From Aquiflexum balticum DSM 16537 (GTDB lineage Bacteria; Bacteroidota; Bacteroidia; Cytophagales; Cyclobacteriaceae), in NCBI RefSeq assembly GCF_900176595.1, contig NZ_LT838813.1:3800001-3864000 (forward strand): 64,000 nt of DNA, read 5' to 3'. The position numbers and the translations under genes are program-made. The notes below the pieces were generated by a model. That model saw only the letters and a program-made list of their open reading frames with translations, was not told where the DNA came from and ran no database searches. Of the stretch, positions 51,892 to 60,621 are shown one piece after another. Within the stretch, counting starts at the first letter, position 1. Each line of letters opens with the position of its first letter.

Positions 51892-52281
51892 TTAAAGGGC
51901 TAACGCCGCCAGCCCCAATTGCTTTTTAAATGGTTTAATGAGGTTTGCGATTTTTTTGTTGTAATTCCCCAAAAGTTGTTGACCTAATAATCCCATAAGG
52001 AAATTCTGTCTTGTTTTTTTCAAGTCCAAAAACTGGTTTTTCTTGACGTCATCACCTGCAGCACTATTCAAAACTTTAAAGATGTCATCAGTAAAACTTT
52101 TATTGTTGTCTTTCAACTTTGAAGTTTGGTCTGCATTTAAACCAAGTCCATCGACATTGTTCAATGCCCCTAATAGTTGGGTTGGTAAATCCATTCCCGG
52201 AACCTTTGGAATTTGTGCATGGGCATCAACTGTAAATAATGCACCTAAAAGCAAAGCGAAAATTGCAATTGTTGTTTTCAT
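51892..52281 (-). CDS. Small secreted protein of unknown function
   Basis: The 129-residue product has a classic signal peptide (MKTTIAIFALLLGALFTVDAHA, cleavage after AHA) and a helical mature part rich in Leu, Asn and Lys, with LNADQTSKLKDNNKSFTDDI and repeated LLGQQLLGNY. The regular helices suggest a small helical bundle in the periplasm. No family is recognised. It is convergent with the nuclease gene, with a strong terminator between, and lies just downstream of the GH99-like gene on the same strand. Confidence 0.7.
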   Translation of the reverse strand: MKTTIAIFALLLGALFTVDAHAQIPKVPGMDLPTQLLGALNNVDGLGLNADQTSKLKDNNKSFTDDIFKVLNSAAGDDVKKNQFLDLKKTRQNFLMGLLGQQLLGNYNKKIANLIKPFKKQLGLAALAL

Positions 52282-52342
52282 ATGTGTCTTTAAAATATTT
52301 CTTTCAAAGTTAAATAATTTGTATGGAATTTATTTTGCTTTT

Positions 52343-53965
52343 TCAATTTTTACTTACAAAAACTTCCTTGATTGCCTCCAAATAGCTAAATCCATGCCCT
52401 TCGGTTGGGATGATATAATTTCCTTCCAAAAACTCATTCCAACAACAAATCATTACGGTATTTCCATTTGTAGCTTTATATTTTTCAGAATGTTTTTGGG
52501 CATCCAATAATTTGGCTTTAAATGTAGATTTGTTGCTGATTACTTTGTCTTTATCCGGTTCACTCGGAAATCCGGTTTGTTGAGGCCATGTACCTCCTGC
52601 AGGTCTTTGGTCCCAACCCATTGCTACGGGGACTTGGTATTCAAAATTCTTGTCATCTTTATATAATTCTGACCATTTCTCCCAATGTCCCTTATATGTT
52701 TCACGCATATCAGTGTAGCTTCTGTTTTGCTTTTCATAGAAACTATGGTACAAATAAGTGGTCATTCCTTCAAAACCCATGCCTTTCAATCTTGGCACGT
52801 AATCCTGAAAAAGCATTTTCCCTGTATATTTACCACCTCTCCATGGTTCTCTTGGATTAATGGCTTCCCATTTGGTCGGCAAAGCATAAGGCATTTCATG
52901 GGGCATCATATTTCCGGAAGCCACAGCGATGAATTTGATTCCTTTCAAACCTGCCTTTTGGGCAAGACTTTTGGACCTGTCCAATAATTCTTTCATGGTG
53001 ATTCCATAAAAAGAAGCTCTTGATTCGGTATCCTGTGGAAAGTAAAAATATACAATAGGCCTACCGTCTTCATCCCTTAAATAGTCTTTTCTTTTGAAAT
53101 ATTTGTCAATCCACATTTGAGTGATTTTATCATGAACCTGAAGGTAAAGCTCTTTGGTAGGTGATTCACCCCTATAATTTCTACCTGCTGCCAAACTTGC
53201 CGGGGAACCAAGGTCTAGCCATCCCATCCACCTTTCATCACTGTCATCACACCAATTGATTGCCCATTTCATTTGTTTGGATTCGGGAAGTTTTTGATTT
53301 TCCATCAGCAAAACATCCAATTGGTCGGTCCATTGCTCTATTCCTGGAACTGCAACTCGACCATCTCTATTATTGTCTCTTTTCCAGCCAGCAGGGTAAT
53401 AAATTTTGGATTGAGGGCCAAAATTCAAATGATAATAATAATGCCTGCCAAAAAACCAGTCATAGGCAAAAAAATCGATGCCATATTCCTTCATATATTC
53501 CAGTTGTTTTTTTGCTGATTGTGGATCATCTCTTTTATAAAAACCATTGAGACTGGGATGAGGCTTTCTTTCCAAAAAAGGCCCTTCATAGGGATATTGT
53601 CGGTTATAAATTCTTCCTTTAGGTCCCCAGGCTCCGGTATTGTTGGAGTGACCGCAATTTTCTTTGCCGGTCAGACATGCCCAGAAACTGTCCACATCTA
53701 CGTTGGGATCAGGTGATAAATTCCAACTTGGCATAAAAAAAACTCCCACCTTATGTTCTTTCTGATTGGATTGGGTTTCTGTTCTTGCGGACACTGGAAT
53801 AAATTGAGTTGATCGCTCAGAATTGACATTAGTTGGGGTATTGATTTCCTCCTTTGAAATATCCCGGTCAGCATTAGCCGATTTTTGGACATCGCAGCCA
53901 TTTAGCTCCAGTCCCAAAAAAACTATGGAGAGGATTAATGAAATGTAAATTTTCATATTGTTCAA
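52343..53965 (-). CDS. GH99/WbsX-like lipoprotein
   Basis: The 540-residue protein has a signal with lipobox LNGC (Cys about residue 24) and a TIM-barrel-like catalytic region. DFFAYDWFFGRHYYYH, KWAINWCDDSDERWMGW and the C-terminal MICCWNEFLEGNYIIPTEGHGFSYLEAIKEV resemble the GH99-like WbsX family, whose members include glycosidases of the GH71/GH99 type. An endo-acting hydrolase of mannan-like or rhamnan-like glycans at the cell surface is inferred. A Met at residue 4 (53956) may be the actual start. The gene is monocistronic, just after a terminator. Confidence 0.72.
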   Translation of the reverse strand: MNNMKIYISLILSIVFLGLELNGCDVQKSANADRDISKEEINTPTNVNSERSTQFIPVSARTETQSNQKEHKVGVFFMPSWNLSPDPNVDVDSFWACLTGKENCGHSNNTGAWGPKGRIYNRQYPYEGPFLERKPHPSLNGFYKRDDPQSAKKQLEYMKEYGIDFFAYDWFFGRHYYYHLNFGPQSKIYYPAGWKRDNNRDGRVAVPGIEQWTDQLDVLLMENQKLPESKQMKWAINWCDDSDERWMGWLDLGSPASLAAGRNYRGESPTKELYLQVHDKITQMWIDKYFKRKDYLRDEDGRPIVYFYFPQDTESRASFYGITMKELLDRSKSLAQKAGLKGIKFIAVASGNMMPHEMPYALPTKWEAINPREPWRGGKYTGKMLFQDYVPRLKGMGFEGMTTYLYHSFYEKQNRSYTDMRETYKGHWEKWSELYKDDKNFEYQVPVAMGWDQRPAGGTWPQQTGFPSEPDKDKVISNKSTFKAKLLDAQKHSEKYKATNGNTVMICCWNEFLEGNYIIPTEGHGFSYLEAIKEVFVSKN

Positions 53966-54003
53966 TTATAAATGTTCATGAATTTAAACAAGCTTTTTAA
54001 AAT

Positions 54004-54037
54004 AAAAAACCGTTGAAAATATACAACGGTTTTTTTA
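54004..54037 (-). terminator. Terminator of the transketolase operon
   Basis: AAAAAACCGTTG pairs with CAACGGTTTTTT around an 8-base loop, with runs of T or A on both sides. On the minus strand it follows the transketolase gene by about 20 bp. Confidence 0.8.
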
Positions 54038-54057
54038 AAATATGTCTGTAATGTTCG

Positions 54058-55026
54058 CTACTTACGCTTAATTGCTTTTTTGGCAGCTTTTACGATATTT
54101 TCTGCATTCAGCCCATATTTTTCCAATAACTGAGTTGGAGTTCCGGATTCACCAAAGGAATCATTCACACCGATATATTCCAGTGGGGCAGGGGCATTTC
54201 TTGAAAGCACCTGAGCAATACTGTCTCCCAAGCCTCCGTTGAGCTGATGTTCTTCAGCAGACACAGCACATCCTGTTTTAGCTACAGATTTTAAAATTGC
54301 TGCTTCATCCAAAGGTTTGATCGTGTGGATATTGATGATTTCAGCCGAAATCCCTTCTTCTCTCAGCATTGCTTCTGCGACCACAGCTTCCCATACCAAA
54401 TGTCCGGTAGCAAAAATCGTCACGTCATTCCCATCTATCATTTTCCAGGCTTTGCCTATTTCAAACTTTTGGTCAGCAGGTGTAAAGATCGGCCAACTTG
54501 GTCGGCCAAATCGTAAGTAGGCAGGTCCGACATGGTCTACCAAAGCCAAGGTAGCAGCTTTGGTCTGATTGTAATCGCAAGGGTTGATTACGGTCATGTG
54601 AGGAAGCATTCTCATCATTCCTACATCCTCTAGAATCTGATGTGTTGCTCCATCTTCTCCCAATGTCAAACCAGCGTGAGATGCACAGATTTTAACATTT
54701 TTATCAGAATAGGCCACTGATTGACGGATTTGATCATAAACCCGCCCAGTAGAAAAGTTAGCAAAGGTGCCTGTAAATGGAATTTTTCCACCGATAGTCA
54801 TTCCCGCAGCTAATCCTATCATATTGGCTTCCGCAATACCTACCTGGAAAAATCGATCAGGAAATTCTTTCTGAAAAGCACCCATCTTGAGTGAACCAAT
54901 CAAGTCTGCGCAGAGACCAACCACATTGGGGTTTTTCCTTCCAGCCTCCAATAGTCCATCTCCAAAACCTGAACGGGTATCTTTTTTTTCAGTATATGTA
55001 AATTTTAAATCCAATGTCTTTTCCAT
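54058..55026 (-). CDS. Transketolase, C-terminal subunit
   Basis: This 322-residue protein is the pyrimidine-binding half of a split transketolase, which moves two-carbon units between sugar phosphates in the pentose phosphate pathway. It shows ADLIGSLKMGAFQKEFPDRFFQVGIAEANMIGLAAGM, the GLTLGEDGATHQILEDV segment with the catalytic His region, and FATGHLVWEA in the C-terminal domain. The partner half is encoded 1 bp upstream. Split transketolase of this kind is common in Bacteroidota and archaea. The two subunits should form a heterotetramer. Confidence 0.93.
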   Translation of the reverse strand: MEKTLDLKFTYTEKKDTRSGFGDGLLEAGRKNPNVVGLCADLIGSLKMGAFQKEFPDRFFQVGIAEANMIGLAAGMTIGGKIPFTGTFANFSTGRVYDQIRQSVAYSDKNVKICASHAGLTLGEDGATHQILEDVGMMRMLPHMTVINPCDYNQTKAATLALVDHVGPAYLRFGRPSWPIFTPADQKFEIGKAWKMIDGNDVTIFATGHLVWEAVVAEAMLREEGISAEIINIHTIKPLDEAAILKSVAKTGCAVSAEEHQLNGGLGDSIAQVLSRNAPAPLEYIGVNDSFGESGTPTQLLEKYGLNAENIVKAAKKAIKRK

Positions 55027-55027
55027 C

Positions 55028-55879
55028 TTAATAGTCTCCGAGAGTTTCTTCTAATTGTCCTAAAGCGTTTTCAAGTTCAGCATCACTAGGGGCTACACCA
55101 TGCCATTTGTGGGTGCCAACCATAAAATCCACACCATATCCCATTTCAGTATAAAGCAATATCAAAACCGGTTTTCCATTTCCTTTTAATTTATTGGCCT
55201 CAGCCAGACCTGCCAGGACAGAATCCATATCATTACCTTGCTTGGTTTCTATCACTTCCCATCCAAAGGCTTCCCATTTTGCTTTGAGGTTTTTTAAATC
55301 CATGACCTTCACAGTAGGACCATCAATCTGCTGTCCATTATAATCAATGGCTGCAATCAAGTTATCCACCTTGTGATGGGCAGCATACATGGCTGCTTCC
55401 CAAACCTGACCTTCCTGTTGTTCTCCATCACCCATCATGACATAGACAGTTTTAGCATCACCGTTTATTTTTTTGGCTTGAGCAGCTCCTATGGCTACAG
55501 AAAGGCCCTGACCCAAAGAACCTGAAGCAATTCTGATTCCTGGAAGCCCTTCATGGGTAGCAGGATGTCCCTGAAGTCTCGAATTGATTTTTCTGAATGT
55601 AGCCAGTTCTTCCGTTGAAAAATAACCACTTCTGGCAAGCACACTGTACCACAATGCTGAAACGTGTCCATTGGAAAGAAAGAAAAGGTCTTCATCTTTT
55701 CCGTCAAAATTAAAATTGCTGTCATGCTCCATTTCATTGAAATAAAGCGCAACAAAATATTCGCAAAGGCCTAATGCAGCCCCAGGGTGGCCAGACTGTA
55801 CAGCATGAACCATACGCAGACAATCTCTCCTTACCTGTGAACAGATTTGTTTGAGTTGATCAATTGATTTTTTCTCCAT
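55028..55879 (-). CDS. Transketolase, N-terminal (TPP-binding) subunit
   Basis: The 283-residue product is the pyrophosphate-binding half of the split transketolase. HAVQSGHPGAALGLCEYFVALYF at about residues 22-44, GHPATHEGLPGIRIASGSLGQGLSVAIGAA, and the TPP motif MGDGEQQEGQVWEAAMYAAHHKVDNLIAAIDYN are all in place. It precedes the C-terminal subunit by 1 bp and follows bcp by 10 bp, so the three are one operon. Assignment is confident. Confidence 0.94.
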   Translation of the reverse strand: MEKKSIDQLKQICSQVRRDCLRMVHAVQSGHPGAALGLCEYFVALYFNEMEHDSNFNFDGKDEDLFFLSNGHVSALWYSVLARSGYFSTEELATFRKINSRLQGHPATHEGLPGIRIASGSLGQGLSVAIGAAQAKKINGDAKTVYVMMGDGEQQEGQVWEAAMYAAHHKVDNLIAAIDYNGQQIDGPTVKVMDLKNLKAKWEAFGWEVIETKQGNDMDSVLAGLAEANKLKGNGKPVLILLYTEMGYGVDFMVGTHKWHGVAPSDAELENALGQLEETLGDY

Positions 55880-55889
55880 TGGGTTGGAT

Positions 55890-56339
55890 TTATTTTAAAA
55901 TTTGATTTGTATGATCTTTGGTGTTTACTTTTTCTATGATTTCGGATAAATTACCCTTCTCGTCAATGACGAAAGTAGTCCTTGCTGTACCCATATATTT
56001 TCTTCCATACATGGATTTTTCTACCCAGGTGCCATAAGCTTCATGGACTTTTAAATCTTCATCAGCGATCAATGGGAAGGGGAGATTCTGTTTTTCAATG
56101 AACTTCTGATGAGACTTTTCAGAATCAGAACTCACTCCCAATACAATATATCCGGCTTTTTGCAAAGCATCATAATTATCCCTGAGGTTACAGGCCTGCG
56201 CGGTACATCCAGGCGTATTGTCTTTGGGATAAAAATAAAGAACTACTTTTCTACCTTTAAAATCAGCCAATTTGATAATGTTTCCATTCTGATCTTTGGC
56301 TTCAAAATTTGGTGCTGGTTTTCCTACTTCTAATGACAT
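55890..56339 (-). CDS. bcp: Thioredoxin-dependent thiol peroxidase (Bcp/PrxQ)
   Basis: This 149-residue peroxiredoxin reduces hydrogen peroxide and organic hydroperoxides. The peroxidatic C45 and the likely resolving C50 are in NTPGCTAQACNLRD, the five-residue spacing that defines the atypical two-Cys PrxQ group. YFYPKDN and VLGVSSDSEKSHQKFIEKQNLPFPLIAD are also family-typical. It sits 10 bp before the transketolase N-subunit and 25 bp after the M23 peptidase gene in the same operon. Confidence 0.95.
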   Translation of the reverse strand: MSLEVGKPAPNFEAKDQNGNIIKLADFKGRKVVLYFYPKDNTPGCTAQACNLRDNYDALQKAGYIVLGVSSDSEKSHQKFIEKQNLPFPLIADEDLKVHEAYGTWVEKSMYGRKYMGTARTTFVIDEKGNLSEIIEKVNTKDHTNQILK

Positions 56340-56364
56340 AATTTTTAAGATTTAGATTGATGAT

Positions 56365-58293
56365 TTATTTTATTGTGGTAGTATAGCTCTTTTCATTGCC
56401 TGCCATATCCCTTACTTTAAGTAAAACATCTCCCTTGAAAGGTTGTTTATCTATTTTTTCTGACCAGATCAGATTTTGCTTGTGCTCATAGCGCATCAGC
56501 ACCCACTTTCCTTCCACAAATGCCTCAAAATCTTTTATTCCTGATTTTTCATCTTTGATCACAAAGCGCAACTCCGAAGAATTTATTCTTACAGGAACAA
56601 CAGTAGGAGGGGTCCTGTCTTCATCAATCACAAAAGTACCAAAATTTCTGGTTTTGAACCGGATATCATCAGATTCCCATTCACCTCCAACAAAAGATTT
56701 TCGGCCATTTTCTGATTGCTGATAGACATGTAAATACTTCTTGTCACCCAGAAACCCAGGGTTCCGCATCAGCACTTCCATATTTGACTGAAGAAATTCG
56801 TTGTGGGAGTTGATTTTCAAAGCGGTTTTTCCATTGCTCATCCGTTTTTCCAATCTTAAATAAAGATCATCCAAAAGCGTATTGTCTGAAAAGCGTATTT
56901 CGGCATCTTTATTTATAAATGTGATTTCTTCCCCAAAGGGTATTCTGAAAATCGCCTCAGGTTTGATGATTTCGGTACACAAATCCACAGAATCAGGAAT
57001 TCCATAGTTCATATCCCATAAATAAGTTCTGCGTCCATCCATGGAGTAGGCAGGAGGAATTTCCATTTCCAGACTTTTTACAAATACTTTGGCCAATGTC
57101 CCCCATTCGGAATAGCCTGTTTGGATCAACATGATATTCCTGTCATACGTAACTGAAGTGCTCTGATTGGCTTTGTTAATGGTATTTCCAAGATGAATGG
57201 GTGATTCTTCACCCTCGACCAACAAAGTAACTACCCTAGTATTTCCAAAAAAATCTTTCATGTTTAACTGAAGCTTTTTTCTTTCACCAGTTTTGGCAGT
57301 TACCGCCCCTGCAGAAACAGAATCAGGTTCATAAATCTGCATTGGATTATTGGGGTATTGATACAGTCTGATGAATCGGTTTTGATGCGTATGGGTCAAA
57401 AGGAACCTACCTTTGTTGAAGTCCACATGGTCCACATTGATTCGATAGAGTGGTTTTTCTCCATCTATCAGTTCATAGATTGGAACTCCAAATACGTTGC
57501 TTACCCCATCCATTTTGTCCACTGCATATACCTCAAGGCCAACTCTTCCCGATATCTTTATCAAATCTGGCAGGATATATCTTCCGCCTTCCATTACTCC
57601 GGAAAATTCCTGTCTTTGGAATTTTCCGTTGACCCGGGAATCAATATCAAGTGGTTTTAAAGCAATCTTATAAAGAATAGGAGGGGTTTTGTCCACGACT
57701 TCCTTGAAACCGAAAATAAAAGGATCAATCTCCCTGTCCAGACTGTCCCTGATTTCAAAGTGCAGATGCGGGCCACCTGAACTCCCGGTATTGCCACCAT
57801 TTCCGATGATTTCACCTCGTTTGACAGGCAGAAATTCCGGATCAGGAAATATTTCCAGTTCATTTTTTTGGGCGAAATACATCTCCTTTCTCATAAAATC
57901 CATGATCTTGGGAGATAGATTCCTTAAGTGGGCATATACAGAAGATTGGCCATTATGGTGTTTGATATAGATCACATTGCCGTATCCGTAAGAAGAAACC
58001 TTGATACGGTACACATAGCCATCTGCAATGGACAAAATGGGCTCTCCATCAACTCCGCCTATCTTGACATCTATTCCGGAATGGAAATGATTTGGACGGA
58101 TTTCAGAGAAGTTACCTGAAAGCAAATTACGCTGGCCTGGCTTGACAGGGAAAAGGTAATCTGCAGTTTTGATTGGATCAGTTGCTGGCAAAGAATCCGA
58201 TTGGGCAAGTTTCAAAGCATAGCTATTCCAATGGAATAAAAATCCAAATGAAATCAACAAGAATGAGAAATAGAAGGAATTACTTGACTTCAA
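56365..58293 (-). CDS. Secreted M23-family metallopeptidase
   Basis: The protein (642 residues from this start) has a signal segment followed by an M23 peptidase domain (about 55-175) with HFHSGIDVK supplying metal-binding His and Asp and GGPHLHFEIRDS supplying HxH. The long C-terminal part is beta-rich and may be a propeptide or binding region. M23 enzymes cut peptidoglycan cross-bridges in the periplasm; the EnvC/NlpD group is a regulatory alternative. A TTG at 58293 is chosen since it puts the signal at the N-terminus; a GTG at 58359 would add a polar extension. It overlaps the FAH-family gene by 14 bp. Confidence 0.82.
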   Translation of the reverse strand: MKSSNSFYFSFLLISFGFLFHWNSYALKLAQSDSLPATDPIKTADYLFPVKPGQRNLLSGNFSEIRPNHFHSGIDVKIGGVDGEPILSIADGYVYRIKVSSYGYGNVIYIKHHNGQSSVYAHLRNLSPKIMDFMRKEMYFAQKNELEIFPDPEFLPVKRGEIIGNGGNTGSSGGPHLHFEIRDSLDREIDPFIFGFKEVVDKTPPILYKIALKPLDIDSRVNGKFQRQEFSGVMEGGRYILPDLIKISGRVGLEVYAVDKMDGVSNVFGVPIYELIDGEKPLYRINVDHVDFNKGRFLLTHTHQNRFIRLYQYPNNPMQIYEPDSVSAGAVTAKTGERKKLQLNMKDFFGNTRVVTLLVEGEESPIHLGNTINKANQSTSVTYDRNIMLIQTGYSEWGTLAKVFVKSLEMEIPPAYSMDGRRTYLWDMNYGIPDSVDLCTEIIKPEAIFRIPFGEEITFINKDAEIRFSDNTLLDDLYLRLEKRMSNGKTALKINSHNEFLQSNMEVLMRNPGFLGDKKYLHVYQQSENGRKSFVGGEWESDDIRFKTRNFGTFVIDEDRTPPTVVPVRINSSELRFVIKDEKSGIKDFEAFVEGKWVLMRYEHKQNLIWSEKIDKQPFKGDVLLKVRDMAGNEKSYTTTIK

Positions 58294-58891
58294 AATCCAA
58301 CAGCTTTTTATCTTCAATAAATGCTTCCAACCGATCTCCAATGTTAACTTTCCCAACACCGGCAGGCGTCCCCGTGTATATCAGATCTCCTTTTTTTAAA
58401 GTAAAAAATTTTGATACATATTCAATGATTGTCCCAAAGTCAAACAACATCATGGCTGTATTTCCTTTTTGTTTTTCCAGGCCATTGATGAGTAAATGGA
58501 AATTGATGTCATTTAAGTCTTTAAATGAGGAAACCTCTAAAAAATCTCCTATTGGTGCTGAACCGTTGAAGGCTTTAGCAATTTCCCAGGGAAGACCTTT
58601 TGTTTTGCATTTGTCCTGTAAATCTCGGGCAGTAAAATCAATACCTATACCGATTTCTTCGAAATAACGGTGGGCGAATTTTTTTTGGATATGCTTTCCC
58701 TCTTTTGATATTTTTAGTACCAATTCTACTTCATGATGAATGATTTCAGAAAAATCAGGATGATAGAAAGGAGCATTGTTTTTTAAAAGCGCTGTATCCG
58801 GTTTTAGGAAAACAACAGGGGCTGAGGGCCGTTCATTTTTGAGTTCTTCAATATGTTCTGCGTAGTTTCTTCCGATTGCAATGATCTTCAT
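58280..58891 (-). CDS. Fumarylacetoacetate hydrolase family protein
   Basis: The 203-residue protein opens KIIAIGRNYAEHIEELKNERP and has the metal-binding block IIHHEVELVLKISKEGKHIQ with two glutamates, then GIDFTARDLQDKCKTKGLPWEIAKAFNGSAPIG and the C-terminal GDLIYTGTPAGVGKV. These are the signatures of the compact FAH family, which includes acylpyruvases and oxaloacetate decarboxylases that hydrolyse C-C bonds with Mg. It is the first gene of a minus-strand operon with the M23 peptidase, bcp and transketolase. The natural substrate is not evident. Confidence 0.92.
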   Translation of the reverse strand: MKIIAIGRNYAEHIEELKNERPSAPVVFLKPDTALLKNNAPFYHPDFSEIIHHEVELVLKISKEGKHIQKKFAHRYFEEIGIGIDFTARDLQDKCKTKGLPWEIAKAFNGSAPIGDFLEVSSFKDLNDINFHLLINGLEKQKGNTAMMLFDFGTIIEYVSKFFTLKKGDLIYTGTPAGVGKVNIGDRLEAFIEDKKLLDFEVK

Positions 58892-59153
58892 AGGTTAATC
58901 TAGGTTTACAGGACAAAGAAAAGCAATTTTTGATTGGTTCACACAGGGATTTGGGATAAATGGAGGAGAAAAATTAATTGAAATTTTTACTGGAATAAAT
59001 TTCATGAAAAATGGATAAATCTGAATTGGTTCAAAATGAGATTTCGGGAATTGAAATAGCTATCATCTTCCAAAACTTTAATAATTTTCCTTTTTTTCAT
59101 CATTGGGGCATGCATTTTTTTAAGAAAAAATTTATTTAATTTGAATAAATTTA
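58892..59153. other. Intergenic region before the toxin-antitoxin operon
   Basis: This divergent gap holds no gene. It is very AT-rich near 59085-59150, where runs of T and A around 59108-59135 could form a weak hairpin. Promoters for both flanking operons are expected here; I see no perfect -33/-7 pair. Confidence 0.35.
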
Positions 59154-59186
59154 GGACAAATTACGTTATCTTAGTGGACAAATTAC
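59154..59186 (+). promoter_or_regulatory. Direct repeats upstream of the antitoxin gene (candidate operator)
   Basis: GGACAAATTAC occurs at 59154-59164 and again at 59176-59186, each preceded by TTA. The 22-bp period is close to two helical turns, as expected for cooperative binding by an autoregulating antitoxin. The second copy ends 11 bp before the start codon at 59198. Confidence 0.5.
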
Positions 59187-59197
59187 CTCTTGATATC

Positions 59198-59659
59198 ATG
59201 TCAGAAAAACCATCAATTGTAAGTGAGGCTGCAGTGGCTTATTACAGGAAGACCAAAATGTCTGTTTATGACATATTGGATGTAGAAGTGAATCAATTGA
59301 ATGAACCTCTCCATCGAGTAGAGACATTCCGCAGCGGACTCAAGAGAAAGTCCTTTGAAAGCCTCAAGGAAGTAACAGGGCTTGACAATAATTCCTTGGC
59401 TTCTGCTTTGGCTGTTTCTGCCAAAACCCTTCAACGAAAAGAAGTTTTTGATGTGGTACAATCTGAAAAAATGTATGAGCTTGCCGAGCTTTATGCTTTG
59501 GGTACCGGCTATTTTGGAAGGGACGGATTTAGGAGATGGATGGATAGACCACTTTTTACTTTGGGAAACCGTAAGCCGATTGAGCTGATTGATGTTTCGG
59601 AAGGCATTGATCTTCTCAAGACAGAAATCATGCGTCTGCAGCACGGTATTGCTATCTAA
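59198..59659 (+). CDS. Xre/MbcA/ParS-family antitoxin (DUF2384)
   Basis: The 153-residue protein has an N-terminal HTH-like helical part (GLKRKSFESLKEVTGLDNNSLASALAVSAKTLQRK, about residues 46-80) and a C-terminal DUF2384 toxin-binding domain (about 95-153: ELYALGTGYFG, FRRWMDRPLFTLGNRKPIELI). Such antitoxins bind and neutralise RES-domain toxins and repress their own operon. The toxin gene follows after 9 bp. The ATG at 59198 is preferred to a TTG at 59141 since the operator-like repeats would otherwise lie inside the gene. Confidence 0.9.
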   Translation: MSEKPSIVSEAAVAYYRKTKMSVYDILDVEVNQLNEPLHRVETFRSGLKRKSFESLKEVTGLDNNSLASALAVSAKTLQRKEVFDVVQSEKMYELAELYALGTGYFGRDGFRRWMDRPLFTLGNRKPIELIDVSEGIDLLKTEIMRLQHGIAI

Positions 59660-59668
59660 AAAAAGCCA

Positions 59669-60124
59669 ATGAAAGTTTACAGGATTGCACTGACCCAATA
59701 CTGCGATACAAGTGGGGAAGGGGCTAAGCGATATGGTGGCAGGTGGAATCTGATAGGTGTACCTGCACTTTATGGAGGTTCCTCTGTTTCTTCTTCCTTA
59801 CTTGAAAGGCTTACAATTGATTCTGAATTATTTGCTTCTGAAAGGTATGTTTTGTATTCCATTATGGAATTTGATATCCCTGACGAATTGGTGTTTGTTC
59901 CCAAACTGAGTGAATTGCCAAAAGATTGGAATGCCATTCCTCCGAAGTCAGCGTCACAGGAATATGGGACCAATTTGCTTCAAAAAGGCTTGCTTTGCTT
60001 TGGGGTTCCTTCAGTAGTCGATCAGACTTCACTTAATTACGTTATTAATCCCCTTTCTGAAAAAATTCATATTGTGACTTTTAAGGTTTATTCATTAAAG
60101 TTGGATGAAAGGATTGTGAGGTAA
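59669..60124 (+). CDS. RES-domain toxin (NAD+ phosphorylase/hydrolase family)
   Basis: This 151-residue protein is a RES-fold toxin. The characteristic residues are seen: Arg and Gly in GAKRYGGRWNLIGVPALYGG (about residues 18-37), Glu in SSLLERL, and Ser in GVPSVVDQTSLNYVINP near the C-terminus. Characterised relatives (MbcT, RES of Photorhabdus and others) deplete cellular NAD+. It pairs with the DUF2384 antitoxin directly upstream. Full length, so likely active. Confidence 0.9.
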   Translation: MKVYRIALTQYCDTSGEGAKRYGGRWNLIGVPALYGGSSVSSSLLERLTIDSELFASERYVLYSIMEFDIPDELVFVPKLSELPKDWNAIPPKSASQEYGTNLLQKGLLCFGVPSVVDQTSLNYVINPLSEKIHIVTFKVYSLKLDERIVR

Positions 60125-60140
60125 ATTCTTTCTTCCGTTG

Positions 60141-60237
60141 GCAGTCTGAAGACTGCAATATGGGTGGTCCAAGACTAAGTCTTGAACCAGTGCGGTCTGG
60201 AACCAGTCTGGGCAGGACTAAGTCTTGATCCAAATCA
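60141..60237. repeat. Cluster of short palindromic repeats
   Basis: Three related small palindromes are packed in 100 bp: GCAGTCT-GA-AGACTGC at 60141-60156, CAAGACT-A-AGTCTTG near 60170-60184, and GGACTAAGTCTTG near 60216-60228. The segments CTTGAACCAG and TCTGGAACCAG between them also repeat. It looks like a dispersed intergenic repeat family and might end transcription of the toxin gene. Confidence 0.6.
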
Positions 60238-60239
60238 AG

Positions 60240-60566
60240 CTAATTCCATTTTCCTCCAGACGAAATGATTATGATAATTGCCCAAAGAACATATAATACC
60301 ACTAAACCAACCGGCAGAAACACAAGCCACTTAAGAATGGCATGAGAAGCTGGAGATTTATAGGCTTTGTAGGCTCCAAATGCGAAAAGGAAAAAAATGA
60401 TCGACAGAACCAAATTCCAAGTATTGGTAACATCACCAAAAAAGTCATCATGGTGTCCGAGGTTTTTGTTGGCAAAATGGACATAAATCCTCAATACCAA
60501 TCCATAAAGAAAATTTAGAAATGCCAGAAGATAGATTACAGTTAGAATGAGGAGGACTTTTTTCAT
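60240..60566 (-). CDS. Small membrane protein of unknown function
   Basis: The 108-residue protein has three hydrophobic helices (about residues 4-30, 48-65 and 78-101) separated by short polar loops, one of which carries NKNLGHHDDFFGDVTNTW. No family is recognised. It is a single gene between the palindromic repeat cluster and the serA terminator. The His/Asp-rich loop might bind a metal, which is speculation. Confidence 0.6.
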   Translation of the reverse strand: MKKVLLILTVIYLLAFLNFLYGLVLRIYVHFANKNLGHHDDFFGDVTNTWNLVLSIIFFLFAFGAYKAYKSPASHAILKWLVFLPVGLVVLYVLWAIIIIISSGGKWN

Positions 60567-60621
60567 AGATTGTTGATCAAAACGTAGAAAATTACAAAAA
60601 TTTTTATTCTAGTTTGCACAT

